The translations under genes and the position numbers were made by a program. Shown here piece after piece: positions 7,566-12,544 of a DNA stretch of 14,023 nucleotides (its first letter is position 1; each line of letters starts with the position of its first letter). The DNA comes from Methanolobus sp. UBA32. Lineage in GTDB: Archaea > Halobacteriota > Methanosarcinia > Methanosarcinales > Methanosarcinaceae. The stretch is taken from the NCBI GenBank assembly GCA_002507205.1, contig DAZF01000069.1, positions 1-14,023 of the forward strand, given 5' to 3'. The notes under the pieces were generated by a model. That model was not told the DNA's origin and ran no database searches. It saw only the letters and a program-made list of their open reading frames with translations.

Positions 7566-7582
7566 CTGCAAATTAATTGCAG
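7566..7582 (-). repeat. Small hairpin in the fmdF leader
   Basis: A 6-bp stem CTGCAA/TTGCAG encloses a 5-base loop about 76 bases upstream of the fmdF start. It would form in the leader RNA if the fmdF promoter is the one near 7742. Confidence 0.4.
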
Positions 7583-7678
7583 ATATTGATACTGATGTCT
7601 GCTAAAGAACATTTATCAATCGAGCATTTTAATGTGTTTGCGGGCATGAATACGCCTTTTTCAACAAACTTATCCTTT

Positions 7679-7706
7679 CAGGCAAAAAGCCATTCAGGTT
7701 TGCCTG
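7679..7706 (-). repeat. 8-bp inverted repeat near the 5' end of the fmdF leader
   Basis: CAGGCAAA at 7679-7686 and TTTGCCTG at 7699-7706 form a perfect 8-bp stem with a 12-base loop. From the predicted promoter near 7742, the transcript would start about ten bases before this hairpin. It could stabilise the 5' end or bind a regulator. Confidence 0.45.
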
Positions 7707-7732
7707 CTTACAATCTTGACTTTAATGATCGC

Positions 7733-7791
7733 GTCACTATACTTAAACGGTCTCCGGACTCAATGGACCGGAGAATTGTAATTATAGTGAC
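7733..7791. repeat. 59-bp nested inverted repeat between divergent genes
   Basis: Outer arms GTCACTATACTTA (7733-7745) and TAATTATAGTGAC (7779-7791) pair at 12 of 13 positions. Inside them TCTCCGG (7751-7757) and CCGGAGA (7768-7774) pair perfectly around a 10-base loop. Because of the symmetry each strand carries a TATAGTGAC element pointing outward, toward fmdF on one side and the DUF1638-like gene on the other. Confidence 0.7.
7737..7747 (-). promoter_or_regulatory. Candidate TATA box of the fmd operon
   Basis: On the minus strand TTTAAGTATAG fits a box A element and lies in the left arm of the 59-bp inverted repeat. A start near 7716 would give a leader of roughly 225 bases. No better TATA element is visible closer to fmdF. 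Confidence 0.4.
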
Positions 7792-7911
7792 ACGTATTTG
7801 TTATAAAAGTATCGTTTGTACCTGCTGTTGTTTGCATTTTCCAGGCAGGTTTGTGTTTTCTCTGTCCGGCACAAATTAAATATAATTATGGACGGTGGGG
7901 TATTCGGTGAC

Positions 7912-7919
7912 TTTATATA
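7912..7919 (+). promoter_or_regulatory. Candidate TATA box of the DUF1638-like gene
   Basis: TTTATATA is a near-ideal archaeal box A. Transcription would start near 7943, on top of the palindrome at 7931-7945, giving a leader of about 90 bases. A second, weaker TTATAAAAG lies at 7801-7809. Confidence 0.5.
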
Positions 7920-7930
7920 CAACGAATCAT

Positions 7931-7945
7931 CCCATATTATATGGG
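7931..7945. promoter_or_regulatory. 15-bp palindrome at a predicted transcription start
   Basis: CCCATAT T ATATGGG is a perfect 7-bp inverted repeat around one base, 12 bases downstream of the TTTATATA box. This is where an archaeal repressor would block polymerase recruitment. No regulator is identified. Confidence 0.4.
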
Positions 7946-8035
7946 GTATATTATTGGGTTTCAAAATGTTCATGTCACTCTATTTGAGACTATCAATTTT
8001 TAATCACTTTTTATTGTTTACGCGGAGATGGGAAT

Positions 8036-8569
8036 ATGCCTTTGATGAGTATAATAGGTTGCAGAGAATTTGAAAAAGAAATTGTAGAATTATTAGCAGA
8101 AGATAAGACGATCGATCACCTGCTTGTTGTAAATGGGTCACGGTCTTTAGGATTTATATCTGCTCTCAAAAAAAAGGGTTTAATGCCGGATGTACTTTCT
8201 CCGGAAAGGATACCCGGCGGTTTGAAGAAAAGTAAAGGGTTCAATGTGCTTGTAACTCTACAGGATATCGATCTATGTAGGTCTCCAATGCACATGAAAA
8301 AGCAGACTTACGAAAAAATAAAGTTCTATGGTTTAGTGTCCAATGGTATCCTTATATTCCAGAGTTCATGTGGAGGTATATTTGGGGATGTACTTTCGGA
8401 TTTTTCAAATAGTCATTTCTTCCTTGAACTTTTATCTTCAGAAAATGAAAATTATGTGGTGGACAAAGTTGACGAATACTTTTCAAACAACAAAGATGTC
8501 CTCACCACTGAACTTATAGAACAACATAGAAATTGCTATAATAAACTTAAGGAACAAATACTTTCGTAA
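8036..8569 (+). CDS. DUF1638-like protein
   Basis: A 177-aa soluble protein with no signal peptide or membrane segment. Its pattern recalls the DUF1638 family, which is frequent in methylotrophic Methanosarcinales and often found near methyltransferase genes: an N-terminal MSIIGCREFEKE segment with C9, a middle hydrophobic strand, and YGLVSNGILIFQSSCGG with C112. The family function is unknown. The protein seems short for the family. The start at 8036 is favoured because GGAG lies eight bases upstream; the ATG at 8045 would leave 17 bases. It is divergent from fmdF across a structured region, so co-regulation with the fmd operon is possible. A T-rich tract follows the stop. The gene is firm, the family assignment moderate. 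Confidence 0.6.
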   Translation: MPLMSIIGCREFEKEIVELLAEDKTIDHLLVVNGSRSLGFISALKKKGLMPDVLSPERIPGGLKKSKGFNVLVTLQDIDLCRSPMHMKKQTYEKIKFYGLVSNGILIFQSSCGGIFGDVLSDFSNSHFFLELLSSENENYVVDKVDEYFSNNKDVLTTELIEQHRNCYNKLKEQILS

Positions 8570-8596
8570 CACTTATATTGAAAAGCCAGATTCCTG

Positions 8597-8609
8597 TTTT
8601 CTTTTTTTT
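8597..8609 (+). terminator. T-rich terminator after the DUF1638-like gene
   Basis: TTTTCTTTTTTTT lies about 28 bases past the stop codon. Archaeal polymerase often terminates at such tracts without a hairpin. Confidence 0.55.
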
Positions 8610-8654
8610 GAACATTATTCTTTAATAGTTTATAGTACTGGTATGGAGAAATGC

Positions 8655-8683
8655 AGTGCTTCACTTATAAATGGTGATGCACT
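8655..8683. promoter_or_regulatory. Inverted repeat enclosing the shikimate kinase TATA box
   Basis: AGTGCTTCAC (8655-8664) and GTGATGCACT (8674-8683) are inverted repeats matching at 9 of 10 positions. The 9-base spacer together with the preceding C gives CTTATAAAT (8664-8672), the only good TATA element upstream of the ATG at 8716. A protein bound to both arms would cover the TATA box, so this is a likely repressor operator. Confidence 0.5.
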
Positions 8684-8715
8684 CTTGAATCTATAAACAT
8701 TACAGGGATATCGGA

Positions 8716-9585
8716 ATGGTCTTAAAAGGAAGTGCCTATGCACTTGGTGCTGGTACGGTTATCAACGCAATAGCCACATGGAAAGGTGCGGCTTTTGGTA
8801 TCGATCTTAAAACATTTGCAGATGTAGAACTATCTGATGATACGTCCGGTATAACAGGAGTTATCGAAGGTATGCCTGATGCTGATACAAAACTTATTGA
8901 AAACTCAGTATCCTATGTACTTGAGCATTTTGACGTTGATATGGGGGGCACTGTAACAACAAGATCGGAGATTCCCCTGGCAAGTGGTCTTAAAAGTAGC
9001 AGTGCTGCAGCAAACGCATCTATCCTTGCAACGCTTGCTGCCATAGGTGAGGAACTAGATTCCTTTGAAGCCGTTAAGATAGGTGTAAGGGCTGCCCTTG
9101 ATGCAAAAGTGACCATCACAGGAGCTCTGGATGATGCATGTGCTTCATTTTATGGTGGCTTTGTCGTAACTGACAACAGGGAAATGAAGCTACTAAAAAG
9201 AACCGAACATGAATATGATGTATTGATATTTGCACCGGATGAAAAGTCATTCAGTTCCAACACCAATGTTTCACGTTCCCGGGTGATAGCTCCATGGGTG
9301 GACATTGCATATGATCTCTCCCTGAAAGGCGACATCGAAAAGGCCATGACACTGAATGGATTTCTGTATTGCAGTGCACTTGGCTTTGATACTGAGTTCC
9401 TGATGCGTGCACTGGAAATTGGTGTCAAAGGTGTTTCTCTTTCGGGTACCGGCCCATCTTATGTGGCACTTGTCACCGGGGAACAGGCAGGTGAACTGGA
9501 AGATGCATGGAATGACTGTGGTATCAGCGGAACCATGATAAAGACTAACATAAATAATAAGGGTGCAAATAGTATCTATGTCTAA
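8716..9585 (+). CDS. aroK: Archaeal GHMP-type shikimate kinase
   Basis: A 289-aa kinase of the GHMP superfamily that phosphorylates shikimate with ATP in the pathway to chorismate. Archaea use this fold instead of the bacterial P-loop AroK. Motif 2, the ATP-phosphate loop, is IPLASGLKSSSAAANA (86-101). GALDDACASFYGG (136-148) follows, with candidate catalytic aspartate D139 or D140, and motif 3 is SLSGTGPSYVAL (241-252). The N-terminal GSAYALGAGTVINAIA is typical of the archaeal form. The ATG at 8716 has only a weak AGGGAT upstream, and the predicted leader is about 20 bases. It heads a cluster with chorismate mutase and purE. The inverted repeat around its TATA box suggests repression. Confidence 0.9.
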   Translation: MVLKGSAYALGAGTVINAIATWKGAAFGIDLKTFADVELSDDTSGITGVIEGMPDADTKLIENSVSYVLEHFDVDMGGTVTTRSEIPLASGLKSSSAAANASILATLAAIGEELDSFEAVKIGVRAALDAKVTITGALDDACASFYGGFVVTDNREMKLLKRTEHEYDVLIFAPDEKSFSSNTNVSRSRVIAPWVDIAYDLSLKGDIEKAMTLNGFLYCSALGFDTEFLMRALEIGVKGVSLSGTGPSYVALVTGEQAGELEDAWNDCGISGTMIKTNINNKGANSIYV

Positions 9586-9606
9586 GTTTAAATTAGCGGG
9601 GAATAC

Positions 9607-9894
9607 ATGTCCACTATCAAAGAAGTACGTGAAGAAATAGAACAGATTGATAGCGAGATCATACAGCTTATTCATAAAAGGGTTGGTATGGCTGCAAAGG
9701 TGCTCGAAGCTAAGAAAAAAGAAGGTATAAATATTAATGATCCTTCACAGAACACAGTGGTTCAGGACCGTGCAGCGGATGCTGCAGTAGAATTGAACCT
9801 TGATGCTTCTGCTGTAAAAGAGATATTCAATATATTGATACGCATGAATATAGAGCGTCAGCAAGAATTAAGGGGCGAAGGAAATCTTCCTTAG
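9607..9894 (+). CDS. aroQ: AroQ-class chorismate mutase (monofunctional)
   Basis: A 95-aa all-helical protein of the AroQ family, which rearranges chorismate to prephenate for phenylalanine and tyrosine synthesis. The size fits a stand-alone mutase without fused prephenate dehydratase or dehydrogenase. R8, R25, K36, D45 and a glutamine at 84/85 align by eye with active-site positions of the E. coli mutase domain. The positions of its R51 and E52 are Q48 and N49, where archaeal relatives I recall read INDPERE. The ATG is 21 bases after the aroK stop with GGGGAA upstream, so the two are cotranscribed. The gene ends in TAG, and the reading frame continues directly into purE. Confidence 0.85.
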   Translation: MSTIKEVREEIEQIDSEIIQLIHKRVGMAAKVLEAKKKEGININDPSQNTVVQDRAADAAVELNLDASAVKEIFNILIRMNIERQQELRGEGNLP

Positions 9895-9903
9895 GAGAAT
9901 AAA

Positions 9904-10293
9904 ATGGTTGATATTGCATTAGTAATGGGTTCTGAATCTGACCGGTCTGTGGCAAACAGGGCAACCGGCGTTCTTGACAACACAGATTATTCATATGATG
10001 TCCAGGTCATATCGGCTCACCGGAATCCTGACAAACTGGATGAGTATATTGCACAGAGTGATGCAAAAGTGTTCATAGCCATAGCAGGTCTTTCTGCTGC
10101 GCTTCCAGGTGTTATAGCTTCCAAAACAAAAAAACCTGTAATTGGAGTTCCTGTAAGTGCAAAGATGATGGGTCTTGATGCACTGCTATCAACTGCCCAG
10201 ATGCCTCCGGGTGTACCGGTTGCCAGTGTGGGTGTTGATAACGGTGCAAATGCAGCCTATCTTGCAATAAGAATACTGGATCTGATTCAGTAA
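9904..10293 (+). CDS. purE: PurE, N5-CAIR mutase / AIR carboxylase-type protein
   Basis: A 129-aa PurE-family protein that forms the 4-carboxy group of CAIR in purine synthesis. Family motifs are MGSESDRS (8-15), [10 protein letters not shown] (36-45), with H39 the likely catalytic histidine, and [22 protein letters not shown]. It stops shortly after the AAYLAIRIL helix and lacks the last 30-40 residues of bacterial PurE, perhaps the archaeal short form. GGAG precedes the ATG and overlaps the TAG stop of aroQ nine bases upstream, so translation is probably coupled. The 3' end overlaps the convergent response regulator by 7 bases. Whether it acts as a mutase or a carboxylase cannot be decided here. 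Confidence 0.85.
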   Translation: MVDIALVMGSESDRSVANRATGVLDNTDYSYDVQVISAHRNPDKLDEYIAQSDAKVFIAIAGLSAALPGVIASKTKKPVIGVPVSAKMMGLDALLSTAQMPPGVPVASVGVDNGANAAYLAIRILDLIQ

Positions 10294-11150
10294 TCTATTT
10301 TATTTAACTGGAATATGCACTGCTCGTCACCATTTCCTATGGTTTCAAGCACGTCAACTTCCATATCCTGTCCGTAAATATCCAGGATCCTTGAAAATAT
10401 GCCCCTTGACAGGGTACAGAGTATGGGGTTTAGTTGTGCTTCCTCTTTTCCCCATGGGCAAACATTTCCCTGTATTGTGAAAATAGTATTCTCACTTGCC
10501 AACATTTCTGATTTAAATTCAGCTCCCAGCTGGTTTATTATCTGGCAGCACACATCACCTATGCATTCATAGCTCATGTTCTCGTTTTCAGAATCTGCAT
10601 TTTCCAGAATAGCTTCTACGACCATATCTATCATCTGGTGTATAACAATACTTTTTTGTTCGCCTGGCAATGTTTTAAGCAAGACGGGGATGATCTGTGT
10701 AAGCACAGACCTGATCTTATTTTGCAGATTGAGCTTGTCTCTCTCTGCCAGAAGGTCATAATGCATATTCTTCAATTTGAGCAATGAGTTTATACGTGTC
10801 AAAAGCTCCATCTTGTTGACCGGTTTCGTCAGGAATTCATCAGCTCCTGCGTTTATACCAGCTATCCAGTCATCCCTTCCAGAAAGAGCAGTTACCATTA
10901 TTACTGGTGTGAATTGAGTTTCAGGATTGCCTTTGAGTATTTCGCAGACCTGATATCCATTAAGTTCAGGCATCATGACATCAAGAAGAATGACGTCGGG
11001 TTTTTCACTATCTACAAGTTCAAGTGCTTCCTTCCCGTTAATAGCGGAAATCACTGTATATTTTTGATCAAGGTATGCTTTAAGCAATTCTATATTCATT
11101 ATCTCATCATCAACGATGAGTATCTTTGGATCAGGGTTAGAGGATGTAAT
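10287..11150 (-). CDS. Response regulator with C-terminal methanogen output-like domain
   Basis: The receiver domain is followed by a roughly 150-residue domain with a cysteine-rich NVCPWG...NPILC segment that recalls the methanogen output domain (MetOD1) of archaeal response regulators. No DNA-binding helix-turn-helix is evident. The phosphate acceptor is D57 (VILLDVMMP), with T87 and K109 (LTKP) as switch residues. The first standard start is ATG at 11099, but that would delete the KILIVDDEI strand with acidic-pocket D14/D15. The frame upstream encodes exactly this strand and is closed by TAA after two more codons beyond AAGGAG. The most plausible start is therefore the ATT at 11148-11150, eight bases after GGAG, giving 287 aa; the ATC before it is an alternative. 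A premature-start mutation or sequence error is possible. Confidence 0.8.
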   Translation of the reverse strand: MTSSNPDPKILIVDDEIMNIELLKAYLDQKYTVISAINGKEALELVDSEKPDVILLDVMMPELNGYQVCEILKGNPETQFTPVIMVTALSGRDDWIAGINAGADEFLTKPVNKMELLTRINSLLKLKNMHYDLLAERDKLNLQNKIRSVLTQIIPVLLKTLPGEQKSIVIHQMIDMVVEAILENADSENENMSYECIGDVCCQIINQLGAEFKSEMLASENTIFTIQGNVCPWGKEEAQLNPILCTLSRGIFSRILDIYGQDMEVDVLETIGNGDEQCIFQLNKIDY

Positions 11151-11237
11151 GATAAAATCTCCTTAATGCATTGTTTGATACGTTTTTGGCTGGATGGCGG
11201 AGGGATTTTAATTATTTAATTTTATATTTGATTTTTT

Positions 11238-11247
11238 ATTATATATA
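11238..11247 (-). promoter_or_regulatory. TATA box of the response regulator gene
   Basis: On the minus strand TATATATAAT followed by A/T-rich sequence fits box A. It would place the transcript start near 11213 and give a leader of about 60 bases ending in AAGGAG. Confidence 0.45.
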
Positions 11248-11317
11248 CGTGATGGCTTTACTGTAGATGTTCAATATTTATGGCATATCTTCAAAGTTAT
11301 CACTACTTGTATTCTTT

Positions 11318-11364
11318 AAAAAATGTAAAAAAGTTTTTGAACTCTGATATTAATTCTAGAGTTC
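11318..11364 (-). terminator. Terminator of the KaiC-like gene
   Basis: A 7-bp stem (GAACTCT at 11339-11345, AGAGTTC at 11358-11364) with a 12-base loop overlaps the stop codon. On the minus strand it is followed by two T-rich runs. It separates the ATPase gene from the response regulator downstream. Confidence 0.6.
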
Positions 11365-12153
11365 TACAATTTTGGCTTTAGAACCTTTCAAGCTTATACC
11401 TGCGGATGTGATGTCAAATACAGTGATGTCAAGGGATATCTTCGTACTACGCATCTTAGGTATACTCAGGAAACGCTCATTTTTGCCTGTATATGGATTC
11501 TCTTTAACCATTAATTTGACAGCACCATAAGTGGAATAATCTGCTATCTTATGTGTCATTTCATAGGCTGCTTCGTCCATTATGTATAGCATGGTTGTCT
11601 TTTGCTTTGCAAGTAAGCGATTGATGGTATCGAACTTGTCCCTGAATTCCTTAGCCTCAAGACCAAAAGCAAGGACTCCTATATTGTCGATAACTGCCAC
11701 ATCAGTTCCTTCGGGTATGAGCCTTACAAGATCAATAAGGTCTATCTCCTCAAGATTGAATCCTTCCTGATCCGGCTTAATGTATCTATCCAGTTGTGTT
11801 TCTTCTATGATATCTATTTCATTATCACTAAAATCATCTACTAGATGTGCTTCTCTGGCAATGGATCTGGTTCTGAACTCGATGACCGGTTTTATTTTAA
11901 GCATACCCTTCTCTATAAACGACTCAAGTCCAAGTCCTAACATTGCTGCCTGTTCTAACAGATCCTCCGGTGTTTCTTCCGTTGCAACCATTATGCATTT
12001 TTTTCCATCCATGCATGACTTATGCAGGAAATGTAATCCAAATATGGTCTTACCGGCACCAGGAACTCCGGTAATTAAAATTCCTTTCCCTTTGGGGTAA
12101 CCACCACTGATCTTTTTATCAAGATTTGCTATTCCTGTGGGCATTCTTTCCAT
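11356..12153 (-). CDS. KaiC-like RecA-superfamily ATPase
   Basis: A 265-aa single-domain ATPase of the KaiC/GvpD/RadA-like group found in many archaea, thought to act in signalling rather than in a clock. It has Walker A GVPGAGKT near residues 29-36, the catalytic glutamate pair in ATEETPEDL (about 59-60), and Walker B DVAVIDN near 151-157. Between these lies an acidic insertion (residues about 103-142) rich in D and E that is not part of the core fold. The ATG at 12153 is preferred because GTGAT, complementary to the 16S tail, precedes it closely; an in-frame GTG at 12162 would add three residues. It ends in TAG, with TAA two codons later. The response regulator on the same strand downstream may be a partner; no histidine kinase is in the window. 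Confidence 0.82.
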   Translation of the reverse strand: MERMPTGIANLDKKISGGYPKGKGILITGVPGAGKTIFGLHFLHKSCMDGKKCIMVATEETPEDLLEQAAMLGLGLESFIEKGMLKIKPVIEFRTRSIAREAHLVDDFSDNEIDIIEETQLDRYIKPDQEGFNLEEIDLIDLVRLIPEGTDVAVIDNIGVLAFGLEAKEFRDKFDTINRLLAKQKTTMLYIMDEAAYEMTHKIADYSTYGAVKLMVKENPYTGKNERFLSIPKMRSTKISLDITVFDITSAGISLKGSKAKIVEL

Positions 12154-12544
12154 TTGTATCACGTTAGGCCTGAATAATATCCATATCTCATTGATTTATA
12201 TTTTATTATGAATAATATTATATAAATATATTCTTTTTTTTGTTCCACTTTATTTATCTCTCCGGGAAGCCTATACGTTGTTTTATTTGTGGTGGATATG
12301 ACCATTTACTCCTCATTGTTTATGTTACTTTTTTACTTTCTTTCTCAATTCCTGCATACGAATAATATTTATAGATTCAGTCCGAAAAATAAAAAGGGGC
12401 TGGATTCCTCATTTCGATTCTTCAGGGTGGGTCCGATTGAGGAATTATTCGAATTCAATTGGCACAATTCCTTATCTTATCATAAAGTCTTAAGGATGTA
12501 CCTTTTGTTATATCCAGGTGAATGGAACTAAAAGGGGGATTATC
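12154..12544. other. Intergenic region between the KaiC-like ATPase and the oxidoreductase gene
   Basis: This stretch of 391 bases carries divergent upstream regions. A strongly A/T-rich minus-strand TATA element lies at 12218-12226. Plus-strand TATA-like candidates lie at 12366-12374 (TATTTATAG) and about 12507-12513 (GTTATAT). An 80-codon plus-strand frame at 12289-12531 has no recognisable features and probably is not a gene. Confidence 0.5.
12218..12226 (-). promoter_or_regulatory. TATA box of the KaiC-like ATPase gene
   Basis: TTTATATAA on the minus strand lies about 65-70 bases before the start codon and predicts a leader of about 40 bases. The surroundings are almost pure A/T, so the exact element is uncertain. 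Confidence 0.45.

Larger units (their letters stand above)
7491..8035. other. Divergent regulatory region between fmdF and a DUF1638-like gene
   Basis: This gap of 545 bases has no convincing gene. It holds several inverted repeats: 7566-7582, 7679-7706, the large nested one at 7733-7791, and the palindrome at 7931-7945. It also holds TATA-like elements for both directions. Predicted leaders are long on both sides (about 220 bases for fmdF; 90 to 200 bases for the plus-strand gene). Confidence 0.6.

Noticed and set aside
7577..7879. Plus-strand 100-codon frame in the fmdF upstream region
   Set aside because: No ribosome site, no recognisable domain, and it runs through the large inverted repeat. 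More likely non-coding.
11351..11358. Pyrrolysine readthrough of the KaiC-like gene's TAG
   Set aside because: A TAA follows two codons later and a terminator hairpin overlaps the stop, so readthrough would add almost nothing.
12289..12531. 80-codon plus-strand frame with a hydrophobic start, before the oxidoreductase gene
   Set aside because: It could be a small membrane peptide, but the A/T-rich DNA alone would give this composition, and the ribosome site is weak.
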